Shown: positions 7,204 to 13,999 of the stretch, piece by piece
How positions within the stretch are numbered: the stretch's first letter is position 1
Layout: each line of letters starts with the position of its first letter
Assembly (NCBI GenBank): GCA_016872875.1
Contig: VGYW01000097.1
Span: 1 to 21,546, forward strand
Source of the DNA: Planctomycetota bacterium
GTDB taxonomy: Bacteria; Planctomycetota; PUPC01; DSUN01
Reading direction: 5' to 3'
Length of the DNA stretch: 21,546 nucleotides
The notes under the pieces: model-generated
Databases searched by the model: none
Seen by the model: the letters and a program-made list of their open reading frames with translations, nothing else
Told to the model about the DNA's origin: nothing
Program-made: the position numbers and the translations under genes

Positions 7204-8496
7204 ATGGCGAGAGTGCTCGACCTGAAGGCTGAGTGCCAGAGGACACGGCCCGACTTTGTGGTGTATGCCCCCGGGAGCGTGGACGGCTCGTCGGGCGACA
7301 CGGGGAACGAGCACTTCCTGGTGTTCGACGGGCCGGACGGCTCGCTGATGGTGGTGTGGACGCAGAGCACGTTCGAGGGCCGCGCCGACCAGCGAATCGT
7401 CTTCTCGCGGAGCGCCGACGGGGGGAAGACCTGGGCGGCGCCCCGCACCATCGCGGGCAAGGGCGCCGACCCCAAGACCGGCAAGGGGATGTGCAGCTGG
7501 GGCTTCCCGCTCGTCTCCAAGAAGGGCCGCGTCTACGTCATCTACAGCCGCCACGTGGGGGTGAACGACATCTGGAGCCACACGACCGGCCTGATGGCCA
7601 GCATCTACAGCGACGACGCGGGAAAAACCTGGTCCGAGGAGCAAACCATCCCGATGCCGCGGAGCAAATGGGACAACCCGGACGCAAGCGTGCCCTCCAA
7701 CTGGATCGTGTGGCAGAAGCCGCTGCGCTTGTCCGAGGGGAAGTACTTCGCGGGGTTCACCCGCTGGGTGAGCCCGCGTGTGCGGCCGCCCGCGCCACTC
7801 AAGGTCTGGTGGGCAGAGGAATCAGTGGTCGAGTTCCTCCGCTTCGAGAACCTCGACGACAACCCCGAGCCCTCCTGCCTCGTCATTCGCTACTTCATGT
7901 CGGACGCCCAGGCCCTCCAGGTGGGGCTGATCGGGCACCCGAAGGTCAGCGTGGTGCAGGAACCGAGCGTCGTGGCGTTGCCCGACGGGCGCCTCTTCTG
8001 CGTGATGCGGACGACCACCGGCAGCCCCTGGTGCACCGTGTCGGACGACGCTGGGCAGACCTGGCGCGCGCCCGAGCCGCTCCGCTACCGCGATGGCGGC
8101 CAGGTGCTCCGCCACCCGTGCAGCCCGTGTCCAATCTACGCCACGGGCGAGGGGCAGTACGTGCTCCTCTATCACAACCACGACGGGCACTTCGGCCCCT
8201 GGGACCCCATGCAGAGCACCTATCATCGGCGCCCGATCTACGTCGTGCGTGGCGAGTATCGCAAGGGCGCGCGGCAGCCCGTCTGGTTCTCCGGCCCGCG
8301 GTTCCTGATGGACAACGACGGCGTTCCGCTCGGGCCACTGGGCAAAGGCATGGGCCGCACCGACCTGGCGATGTACGCCAGCATGACCTTCCGCGACGGC
8401 GAGCCCGTGCTCTGGTATCCTGAGCGCAAGTTCTTCCTCCTCGGCAAGAGGCTGCCGCTCGCCTGGCTCGCCGAGATGGAGGTGCCTGCCAGGTGA
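7204..8496 (+). CDS. BNR/sialidase-fold protein
   Basis: The start ATG at 7204 follows GAGGAG by six bases, and that site overlaps the fucosidase stop region, so translation is probably coupled. The 430-residue product carries three Asp-box motifs (SADGGKTW about 70-77, SDDAGKTW about 136-143, SDDAGQTW about 280-287). It also has the mid-protein EPSVVALPDGRLFCVMRT block of sialidase-like six-bladed propellers. The usual FRIP/YRIP arginine motif at the N-terminus is not visible, so true sialidase activity is uncertain; it may be another exo-acting hydrolase or a binding protein. No signal peptide is seen, unlike the fucosidase. Its position suggests a role in the same glycan pathway. Confidence 0.85.
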   Translation: MARVLDLKAECQRTRPDFVVYAPGSVDGSSGDTGNEHFLVFDGPDGSLMVVWTQSTFEGRADQRIVFSRSADGGKTWAAPRTIAGKGADPKTGKGMCSWGFPLVSKKGRVYVIYSRHVGVNDIWSHTTGLMASIYSDDAGKTWSEEQTIPMPRSKWDNPDASVPSNWIVWQKPLRLSEGKYFAGFTRWVSPRVRPPAPLKVWWAEESVVEFLRFENLDDNPEPSCLVIRYFMSDAQALQVGLIGHPKVSVVQEPSVVALPDGRLFCVMRTTTGSPWCTVSDDAGQTWRAPEPLRYRDGGQVLRHPCSPCPIYATGEGQYVLLYHNHDGHFGPWDPMQSTYHRRPIYVVRGEYRKGARQPVWFSGPRFLMDNDGVPLGPLGKGMGRTDLAMYASMTFRDGEPVLWYPERKFFLLGKRLPLAWLAEMEVPAR

Positions 8497-8554
8497 GTTG
8501 ACGGCGCGCCACGAAACGCTCGGTACGACGCACCACGAATAGGGGGACAAGACC

Positions 8555-8645
8555 GGAGTCCCGAAGGGACAACAGTGGTTAGCCGGCGGCTTCAGCCGCC
8601 GGACCGGGCGCACACAAGGCCCAGTCCCGAAGGGACGGCAGTACT
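8555..8645. repeat. Dispersed-type element with GTCCC-GAA-GGGAC motifs flanking a GC-rich hairpin
   Basis: Two copies of AGTCCCGAAGGGAC (near 8557 and 8623) flank a perfect hairpin, CCGGCGGC-TTCA-GCCGCCGG (8583-8602). It starts about 60 bp after the BNR stop, in a 766-bp stretch (8497-9262) where I see no gene, only this and other repeats. Confidence 0.8.
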
Positions 8646-8872
8646 AAGGGGAGCGCGGAGTAGTTGACATGCGTTCGTGGTGCGGGCTTCGGCCCGTACC
8701 GTCTCTGGCCAGGCGCCCGAGCCGCCGGCGAGCAACTTGCGCCCTTTGTGCGCGCACACTCATCATTCCGGCCGGCTGGCGGCGGGGCCCTGGGAGGCGC
8801 ATCGCTAACCTCTTGCATGGCAAGGCGTTGTGGCGCTGAAATGGCGCCTCCGGGCCGCCTGCGCAGGCCCGC

Positions 8873-8914
8873 GCCGAGCAACTTGCGCCCCCCTGGGGGC
8901 GCAAGTTGCTCGGC
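8873..8914. repeat. Perfect 42-bp palindrome (20-bp arms)
   Basis: GCCGAGCAACTTGCGCCCCC and its exact complement surround a central CT. Part of the arm (GAGCAACTTGCGCCC) also occurs alone near 8729-8743, and a related, decayed version lies at 21013-21056. It could extrude as a cruciform or form a very stable RNA hairpin. Confidence 0.95.
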
Positions 8915-9019
8915 CACCCATCACCCAGGCGTCCACGCGGCGCTTCTGTCCGATGCGCCAGCCCCACAGAGCGCTCGAAAGCCGTCTCTTACCACGAATG
9001 GCGTGAAGATAAGGCACTT

Positions 9020-9080
9020 CCGCCTGAAGGCCGAACTACAGACTAGGCCACAACCTGTTGGTAGTTCGGCCTTTAGGCGG
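9020..9080. repeat. Inverted repeat with 20-bp arms
   Basis: The left arm 9020-9039 (CCGCCTGAAGGCCGAACTAC) and right arm 9061-9080 match as reverse complements with one mismatch, around a 21-base loop. Confidence 0.92.
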
Positions 9081-9120
9081 TCTTAACGCGGCCACAGGCC
9101 GCAGCCAAAGAGGATCAGGA

Positions 9121-9238
9121 TGTCCAATACTCAATATCCAACTCTCAATACTCAATGTCCAAGTAACACGATCGGCGCAGTGCCCTCGCTTTCACTTGGT
9201 CATTGAAGATTGGATGTTGAGTATTGTATATTGGACTT
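9121..9238. repeat. Long inverted repeat with CAATACTCAA-type simple-sequence arms
   Basis: The left arm 9121-9163 and right arm 9195-9238 are imperfect reverse complements of about 43 nt. They are built of variations on TCCAATACTCAA and are much more AT-rich than the surroundings. The right arm ends 25 bp before the start of the Tat-exported isomerase-like gene. Confidence 0.88.
9203..9232 (+). promoter_or_regulatory. Possible promoter inside the repeat arm, for the isomerase-like gene
   Basis: TTGAAG (9203-9208), an 18-base spacer and TATATT (9227-9232) would start transcription near 9239, giving a ~24-nt leader with GGAGG before the ATG at 9263. The match is moderate and AT-rich repeat sequence can give chance hits. 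Confidence 0.35.
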
Positions 9239-9262
9239 CACGGTCTATTGGAGGCAAGAGCT

Positions 9263-10735
9263 ATGGACGAGAGCCGATGCGTGCGCAGGTGCAGTTGTGG
9301 CGGAGGGCTCACGCGGAGAGGGTTCCTGGGCGTGGCGTCGGCAGGCGTGGCCGCGCTGTCGCTGCGGTCGGCGTGCCTGGGGGCAGAGGGAGATGCCCCG
9401 GCGCGCAAGGACGAGGCGGCGGGGCCTGGGGCGAAGTGCGTCCCCAACGTCCGGGCCTGCTTCGTGCGCCGCAAGGGCGACTACGGGATGCGCTGGCCGG
9501 GGGCCGTCTACGACGGCGCCGCGGCGCTGAAGAAGTACACGGAAGAAGTGGGCGCCGCGGCCAAGGAGCTGAAGCTAAAACTCGATCTGCGCCCCGAGCC
9601 GCTCTACAGCCAGGCGGAGGGCGATGCCTGGATCGCCGAGGCCGTCGAGGCGAAGCCCGACGGCCTGCTCGTCGTCGTCCTCGACCGCCAGGAACATGCC
9701 TGGCCGACGGCGAACAAGGCGATTGACACCAAGCTGCCCACCGTGGTGTTCTCGCCCGTAGGCACGTCGTTCACGACGAACACCGCGGCGCCATCGCGGA
9801 AGCCCGGCTGCTTCATCGCCTCGACCGACGACTTCCGCCAGGTGAAGTGGGGCCTCAAGATGCTGCACGCTGGAGCCAAGATGCGCTCCACGCGCTGCCT
9901 CGTCATCGCCGGCGGCGCAGAGCGCGAGGGCGAGATGGAACGCCTCGGCATCAAGCTGCGCTATGTTCCCGCCAAGACCTTTCTCGACGAGTACGAGAAG
10001 ACGCCCGAGACGGATGAGATTCGCGCCCTGGCGGAGGACTATATGAAGCGCGCCCGCCGCCAGGTGGGCGCCACGAAGCAGGACGTGCTCAACGGCGTGA
10101 GGAGCTACGTCGTGGCGCGGACGCTGCGGGCGCGGGCCGAGGCCGACGCGATCACGATGGACTGCCTGGGCGCCCTGGGGCGGAGCAAGGTGAGCCTGCC
10201 CTGCATCGCCTGGTCGCGGATGAACGACGACGGGATTCCCGCCGCCTGCGAGGCCGACCTGGGGGCCGTGGCCACCCACATCGTCGTCCAGTACCTCTTC
10301 GACCGTCCCGGCTTCCAGCAGGACCCCGTGGCCGAGACCGCGCGGGGGGCGGTCATTGGCGCGCACTGCTCGTGTCCCACGCGCCTCAACGGCTTCGGCC
10401 AGCCGCCCGAGCCGTTCGACATCGTCCACCACCACGGCCTGCGCGACGCCGTGCCCCGCACGCTCTGGAAGATCGGCCAGCGCATCACCTGCCTCGATGT
10501 CGAGCTTGCTCCGAAGGGCGGGAAGCCCAGGATGCTCATCTCGGTGGGCGAAGTCATCGAGAATGTCAGCGTTCCCCCTGCCGGCGGCTGTGTCGTCTCC
10601 GTCATGGCCAAGTTCGACGGCGGGGCTGATGTCCTATCGTTCCCTGGCTTCCACCAGCTCTTCTTCTACGGCGACTACAAGGCCCAGCTCATCCACTTCT
10701 GCCGCCTCTTCAACATCGAGGCGGTGGTCGTCTGA
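9263..10735 (+). CDS. Tat-exported L-fucose/arabinose-isomerase-like protein
   Basis: The start ATG at 9263 has GGAGG eight bases upstream. The N-terminus carries a twin-arginine signal (TRRGFLGVASAGVAALSL, about residues 17-34). Of 490 residues, the body resembles the FucI/AraA isomerase fold. IPAACEADLGAV (Glu 330), FQQDP (Asp 354) and a late PGFHQLFFYGDY (His 464) sit in the order of the metal-binding Glu, Asp and His of L-fucose isomerase. These residue matches are my alignment by eye. Cytoplasmic isomerases interconvert aldoses and ketoses; an exported version could be an enzyme on free fucose or a sugar-binding derivative. It stands 766 bp after the fucosidase/BNR pair with its own ribosome-binding site, so joint function is plausible but a shared transcript is not shown. 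Confidence 0.7.
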   Translation: MDESRCVRRCSCGGGLTRRGFLGVASAGVAALSLRSACLGAEGDAPARKDEAAGPGAKCVPNVRACFVRRKGDYGMRWPGAVYDGAAALKKYTEEVGAAAKELKLKLDLRPEPLYSQAEGDAWIAEAVEAKPDGLLVVVLDRQEHAWPTANKAIDTKLPTVVFSPVGTSFTTNTAAPSRKPGCFIASTDDFRQVKWGLKMLHAGAKMRSTRCLVIAGGAEREGEMERLGIKLRYVPAKTFLDEYEKTPETDEIRALAEDYMKRARRQVGATKQDVLNGVRSYVVARTLRARAEADAITMDCLGALGRSKVSLPCIAWSRMNDDGIPAACEADLGAVATHIVVQYLFDRPGFQQDPVAETARGAVIGAHCSCPTRLNGFGQPPEPFDIVHHHGLRDAVPRTLWKIGQRITCLDVELAPKGGKPRMLISVGEVIENVSVPPAGGCVVSVMAKFDGGADVLSFPGFHQLFFYGDYKAQLIHFCRLFNIEAVVV

Positions 10736-10749
10736 CGAGGGGCGGACGG

Positions 10750-10846
10750 AAAGGGACCCCAGGGACAACAGGGACCCAAGGGACCAAAGGGAGAGCAAAG
10801 GCTGCCGTGTCCCTGATGTCCCTGTTGTCGCTTTCGTCTCTCTCCT
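10750..10846. repeat. Inverted repeat with GGGAC-type simple-sequence arms
   Basis: It begins 15 bp after the isomerase-like stop. The left arm (10750-10792) repeats AGGGAC/CAAGGGAC, and the right arm (10805-10846) repeats TGTCCCTG. It may serve as the 3' hairpin of that gene. It opens a gene-free stretch of almost 900 bp (10736-11625) made largely of repeats. Confidence 0.82.
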
Positions 10847-10872
10847 CGTTCCCAAGCTCCCGCTTGGGAACG
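10847..10872. repeat. Perfect hairpin repeat with 11-bp arms
   Basis: CGTTCCCAAGC and GCTTGGGAACG surround TCCC. A partial relative (TTCCCAAGCTCCG) lies at 5290-5302. Confidence 0.92.
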
Positions 10873-11020
10873 CGCTCTGCATGGCTCCCGCCGTCGGCCC
10901 AGCGAAGCAGCAGCTTCCGCCTGCGTGCAGAGGCAGGCGTTCCAGGCCGTGCGACAGCCTGTTGGAGTGCGGCGGCTCGACTCCGCTTTGGGCGCGCGCC
11001 CCACGCAGAAAAAATGGCTC

Positions 11021-11193
11021 TTCCGGGTTTCTTGTGGGTGCCCCCAATATGTTGGGGGCGGAGGCCGTAAGGCGGTAAATCCTGGGGGCACGGGGGCAAA
11101 GCCCCCGCCGCCTCGCCCATCGCGCCAGGTCGGGGCGCCGGCCACGGAGCCGCGAGGCACAACCTGTAGGGGCTACCCACAAAGAACCAGGAA
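11021..11193. repeat. Element of ~170 bp with imperfect terminal inverted repeats and internal hairpins
   Basis: The ends 11021-11044 (TTCCGGGTTTCTTGTGGGTG...) and 11169-11193 are imperfect reverse complements. Inside are CCCCCAA-TATG-TTGGGGG (11041-11058) and GGGGGC-AAA-GCCCCC (11092-11106). It has the size and shape of a small non-coding mobile element, but no target duplication was established. Confidence 0.65.
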
Positions 11194-11202
11194 GCGGCCT
11201 TG

Positions 11203-11227
11203 AACTGTTGCAGATTCTGCAACAGTT
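11203..11227. repeat. 25-bp palindrome with 12-bp arms
   Basis: AACTGTTGCAGA and its complement surround a single T. It is related in sequence to the hairpin at 11304-11330. Confidence 0.92.
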
Positions 11228-11303
11228 GCTTCCAGGCAGACGCAGCGATCCTCGGTCTGGTAGAGGAGGAATCCAAATGGGGGGCTGGTCTTGCAGTCGG
11301 CGG

Positions 11304-11330
11304 CAGTTGTTGCAAAACCGGCAACAACTG
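11304..11330. repeat. Hairpin with 10-bp arms (CAGTTGTTGC)
   Basis: CAGTTGTTGC and GCAACAACTG surround AAAACCG. With 11203-11227 it frames a ~75-bp segment, so both may be ends of one repeat unit. Confidence 0.85.
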
Positions 11331-11507
11331 ACTCGTGTCGAACCTCGGATGGGGCGGCGGCTCTTGCGGGGAGGTTCGGTCTCTCGTCGTTTGGCATCGG
11401 TGGCCCTCGTTTCGCCGGTGCAATGATACACCTGGCGGGGCAGGTGTCAAGCGGCCTTGACGCGGGGGTATGACTTCCGATCCAGGCGGAGGACTCGTGG
11501 CTCCTCA

Positions 11508-11586
11508 ATCGTCCTCGACCCTCGTCCTCGTTCTCGACTCTTCTTCGGGGAAGCCAAGAGGATCGAGGACGAGGGACGAGGACGAT
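11508..11586. repeat. GTCCTC-armed inverted repeat, copy 1 (upstream of the CYTH gene)
   Basis: The left arm (11508-11548) is built from TCGTCCTCG units and the right arm (11554-11586) from CGAGGACGA units. The centre is CTTCTTCGGGGAAG-like. Related copies are at 12179-12282 and 14000-14113. Confidence 0.9.
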
Positions 11587-11625
11587 AGCCGAACCGAGGC
11601 GCTTGCCAAGACCGGGATCATGCTC

Positions 11626-11654
11626 TTGACGCAGAGGGAGCGTGGGCATAAGAT
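11626..11654 (+). promoter_or_regulatory. Sigma70-like promoter of the CYTH gene, possibly giving a leaderless mRNA
   Basis: TTGACG (11626-11631), a 17-base spacer and TAAGAT (11649-11654). The expected start lies at about 11660-11662, on the ATG at 11661. No Shine-Dalgarno is present, which fits leaderless translation. Confidence 0.55.
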
Positions 11655-11660
11655 GGCAGG

Positions 11661-12176
11661 ATGAGGCGAAACATCGAGCTGAAGGCGCGGTGCGGGGACC
11701 TGACCCGCGCGGCGGCGGCCTGCGAGCGGCTGGGGGCAAGGCGGGCCTGGACGCGGCGGCAGGTGGACACCTACTTCGCCGTGCCCGAGGGGCGGCTGAA
11801 GCTGCGCGTAGAAGAGCCAGGCGAAGCTGCTCTTGTGCGATACGAGCGCGCGGACGTGGCCGGGGCACGCGAGAGCCTCTACAAGGTGTCGCCAGTGGCC
11901 GACGCGGCGGCGACCCTTGCCGCCCTGGAGGCGGAGCACGGCGTCAGGCGCCGCGTGGAGAAGACCCGCACGCTCTACCTGCTGGAGAACGTGCGGACAC
12001 ACCTCGACGACGTGGCGGGGCTGGGGACGTTCGTGGAGTTCGAGGCCGTGATGGATGGCGGCCGCTCCGACGAGGAGTCGCTCGCCCTGCTGAGGCGCCT
12101 CAGCGACGAATTGGGGATCGGGGCAGCCGACCTGCTCGGGGAGTCGTATGGGGATATGGGGGCTGGGGCTTCTTGA
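11661..12176 (+). CDS. CYTH-domain protein (class IV adenylate cyclase / triphosphatase family)
   Basis: The 171-residue product fills the usual length of a stand-alone CYTH protein. It begins RNIELKAR, matching the ExExK strand of the family with Asn at the first position, as also seen in some CyaB-like members. It continues with VDTYFAVPEGRLKLRV, LVRYERAD, VEKTRTLYLLENVRTHLDDV and LGTFVEFEA. These give the alternating Arg/Lys/Glu residues that line the triphosphate tunnel and bind metal. Members make cAMP or hydrolyse inorganic or thiamine triphosphate; sequence alone does not decide between these. The gene has its own promoter directly upstream. It is bracketed by two related inverted repeats, one ending 74 bp before the start and one beginning about 3 bp after the stop. 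Confidence 0.88.
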   Translation: MRRNIELKARCGDLTRAAAACERLGARRAWTRRQVDTYFAVPEGRLKLRVEEPGEAALVRYERADVAGARESLYKVSPVADAAATLAALEAEHGVRRRVEKTRTLYLLENVRTHLDDVAGLGTFVEFEAVMDGGRSDEESLALLRRLSDELGIGAADLLGESYGDMGAGAS

Positions 12177-12178
12177 GC

Positions 12179-12282
12179 AGTCGTCCTCGTCCTTCGTCCT
12201 CGTCCCTCGTCCTCGACTCTTCTGCCTGACCAGGGGAAGAGGACCGAGGACGATGGACGAGGACGAGGGACGAGGACGATTG
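12179..12282. repeat. GTCCTC-armed inverted repeat, copy 2 (directly after the CYTH gene)
   Basis: The arms 12180-12222 and 12235-12280 are reverse complements built from CGTCCTCGTCC-like units around a CCTGACCAGGGG core. It begins just past the CYTH stop codon and could act as its 3' hairpin. Confidence 0.92.
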
Positions 12283-12312
12283 AAGAGGGGGAGGGCACTG
12301 CACAGGGGCTCC

Positions 12313-12341
12313 TTGACAGCACGGTGCATCGGACATAGAAT
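12313..12341 (+). promoter_or_regulatory. Sigma70-like promoter of the membrane-anchored unknown gene
   Basis: TTGACA (12313-12318), a 17-base spacer and TAGAAT (12336-12341). A start near 12348 would give a ~30-nt leader containing a GGAGAGG-like ribosome-binding site. Confidence 0.68.
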
Positions 12342-12377
12342 CGCTGGTGGGGAGACGCGTGGCGGAGAGGATGGGCG

Positions 12378-13217
12378 ATGCAGTATCGGCTCGTGGCGGT
12401 TGCGGTGGTGGGCTTCTGGGCGGTGATGATGGCGTCGCTGGTCCGCCGCTGGCTGCTCGAGGTCAAGCCCGAGCTCATCCCCGGCACCTACCGCAGCGTG
12501 CTGACGCGGGAGCGGGAGAACTACTACTGCAAGATGGGCATCTACCTGGCGGGGGGCGAGAAGAGGGTGGGCCACACGGAGACCGCGTTCCACTACACTG
12601 ACGACGGGAAGCACAGGCTGACGAACACGACGCGGCTGGAGATGCCTGCGACCGGGCTGCTGTCGAAGCTGGCCGCGTTCGGCACCGACACGGTGGTGGT
12701 GGTTGGGAAGGACTACACGCTCGAGCGCTTCTCGGTGGCGGTGAGCTCGGCGGTGCTTAACGCGCAGTGCGACGGCCAGGTGGTGGAGAGGGGGAAGTTC
12801 CTGGAGATCCGCGTCAACGTCCGCGGCGAGGGGGTGGAGGTCCACAGAGTCCGCCTCGAGAAAGGTGGGCTGGTGGCCGGCGGGCTCTCGCCGCTGCTGG
12901 CGCTCCCGCGGCTGCACGTGGGGATGCGCTGGACTACGGTCGTCTTCAACCCCCTCACGCTGTCGCCGCAGACGGTGGAGCTGGAGGTCCTGCACCGGGA
13001 CAGGCTGCGATGGAGCGGGGAGATATTGGACACCCACGTGGTGGAGATCCGCTCTGGCTTCATGAAGGCTCAGGCGTGGGTGGCGCGCAACGGCGAGGTG
13101 CTGAAGGAGACGACGCTCTTTGGCCTGACCCTGATCAGGGAGCGGGTGGAGGAAGCCCCGAATCCGAAATCCGAAACTCGAAATCCGAAGGAAACCCGAA
13201 ATCCAGAATCCAAGTGA
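12378..13217 (+). CDS. Membrane-anchored protein of unknown function
   Basis: The start ATG at 12378 follows a GGAGAGG-type site and a good promoter. Of 279 residues, the first ~22 (MQYRLVAVAVVGFWAVMMAS) form one transmembrane anchor or uncleaved signal. The rest is predicted outside and rich in beta-strand patterns, with no Cys pairs or catalytic motif that I recognise. The middle (MRWTTVVFNPLTLSPQTVELEV, then LHRDRLRWSGEILDTHVVEI) reads like a lipid- or peptide-binding beta sandwich, but this is impression only. The last ~24 residues (APNPKSETRNPKETRNPESK) are encoded by the left arm of an inverted repeat. The ancestral C-terminus was therefore probably about residue 257, ending near LIRERVEE. 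It is convergent with the HEAT-like gene. Confidence 0.75.
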   Translation: MQYRLVAVAVVGFWAVMMASLVRRWLLEVKPELIPGTYRSVLTRERENYYCKMGIYLAGGEKRVGHTETAFHYTDDGKHRLTNTTRLEMPATGLLSKLAAFGTDTVVVVGKDYTLERFSVAVSSAVLNAQCDGQVVERGKFLEIRVNVRGEGVEVHRVRLEKGGLVAGGLSPLLALPRLHVGMRWTTVVFNPLTLSPQTVELEVLHRDRLRWSGEILDTHVVEIRSGFMKAQAWVARNGEVLKETTLFGLTLIRERVEEAPNPKSETRNPKETRNPESK

Positions 13218-13320
13218 CGAGCATGGCCCCGGCGCGGTGTTCGTCTGGTTGGAGTTTTGAGATTTGAGGCTCGGGTTTCGGTATTCCTTGGGATTTGGGA
13301 TTTGGGGTTTCGGATTTCCC
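13157..13320. repeat. Inverted repeat with AATCCGAA-type simple-sequence arms, overlapping a gene end
   Basis: The left arm 13157-13211 (CCGAAATCCGAAA units) pairs with the right arm 13250-13320 (GGATTTGGGATTT units). The first ~60 bp code for the tail of the membrane-anchored protein. It lies between two convergent genes, where a bidirectional terminator would be expected. Confidence 0.88.
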
Positions 13321-13351
13321 GCCGCCCGCTTGCGGGCCGGCGGGCAGCGGG

Positions 13352-13876
13352 CTAGCGGGTTCCGCCGGAGTGGCGGGAGCGGAGCCACATGGTCCAGGCC
13401 TCGTGGGTGTCGTCGCCGAACTTCACCTGGGCGCCGGCGCCGGTGAGCTCCTGGAGGGCCTTGTGCGCGGCGAAGCGGACCATGTGGGCCTCCGACCTGG
13501 CGGTGAGCGCGACGAGGCGGCTGGTTGCCTCGTTGACGCGGAGCTTGCCCATCGTGATTGCGAGCTGCTCCTTCACCACGTCGGCGCAGGCGGTGTCGCC
13601 GAGCATCTCGAGCAGCTTGCGGACCGCCGGGCGCTCGACGTTCTCGCTGAGGATTTCGACCGCGAGGGCCTGGACCTCCGGCTTGTTGCTGTCGAGGGCG
13701 GAGGCCACGGCCGCGTAGTCGCGGGCCGACCGGTAGTTGGTCCTCAGCCGCTGGAGCCTTGCGAGCTCACCTGTCTGGGGCTTGCGCGCGAACACCTCGA
13801 GATCGTAGGCGAGGTACGCGAGCACCCCGAGGGCGGCCAGGGTCGACACTGTCTTGAAATTGATCCCGAGTTGCAT
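13352..13876 (-). CDS. Membrane-anchored HEAT-repeat-like protein
   Basis: The start ATG at 13876 is preceded by AGAAGGGG and a strong promoter; the longer frame from 13960 would cross that promoter and is rejected. The 174-residue product opens with MQLGINFKTVSTLAALGVLAYLAYDLE-type sequence, a single N-terminal membrane anchor. About four alpha-helical hairpins follow with HEAT-like spacing: PEVQALAVEILSE, RPAVRKLLEMLGD, VVKEQLAITMGKLR, VRFAAHKALQELTG. Such proteins are docking scaffolds rather than enzymes. The C-terminal VKFGDDTHEAWTMWLRSR is a motif often seen closing HEAT-like proteins of this kind (tentative). No operon partner lies on this strand nearby. Partner unknown. Confidence 0.8.
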   Translation of the reverse strand: MQLGINFKTVSTLAALGVLAYLAYDLEVFARKPQTGELARLQRLRTNYRSARDYAAVASALDSNKPEVQALAVEILSENVERPAVRKLLEMLGDTACADVVKEQLAITMGKLRVNEATSRLVALTARSEAHMVRFAAHKALQELTGAGAQVKFGDDTHEAWTMWLRSRHSGGTR

Positions 13877-13917
13877 GGCTGGCCCCTTCTCTGGCCGGCG
13901 CCGCCGCTTTTGTGTAT

Positions 13918-13945
13918 AGTATAACCCATCCTGGCCGAATATCAA
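13918..13945 (-). promoter_or_regulatory. Sigma70-like promoter of the HEAT-like gene
   Basis: On the minus strand TTGATA (13945-13940), a 16-base spacer and TATACT (13923-13918). A start near 13911 would give a ~35-nt leader. The local AT-richness stands out against the GC-rich surroundings. Confidence 0.65.
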
Positions 13946-13999
13946 GGCGCGAGCTTCCACCGGGGTATGAGCCCTGCCTCTGGCAGGTGTCCCGATCGC

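Noticed and set aside
8664..9086. Plus-strand open frame of 140 codons in the gap after the BNR gene
   Set aside because: It is composed of at least three palindromic repeats (including 8873-8914 and 9020-9080), with no ribosome-binding site or recognisable protein.
10634..11450. Minus-strand open frames across the 10736-11450 gap
   Set aside because: They run across several unrelated inverted repeats and the end of the isomerase-like gene. The encoded sequences are repeat translations with no signal of a real protein.
11505..13388. Minus-strand open frame of more than 600 codons across the CYTH and membrane-protein genes
   Set aside because: It crosses three inverted repeats and lies opposite two well-supported genes with promoters.
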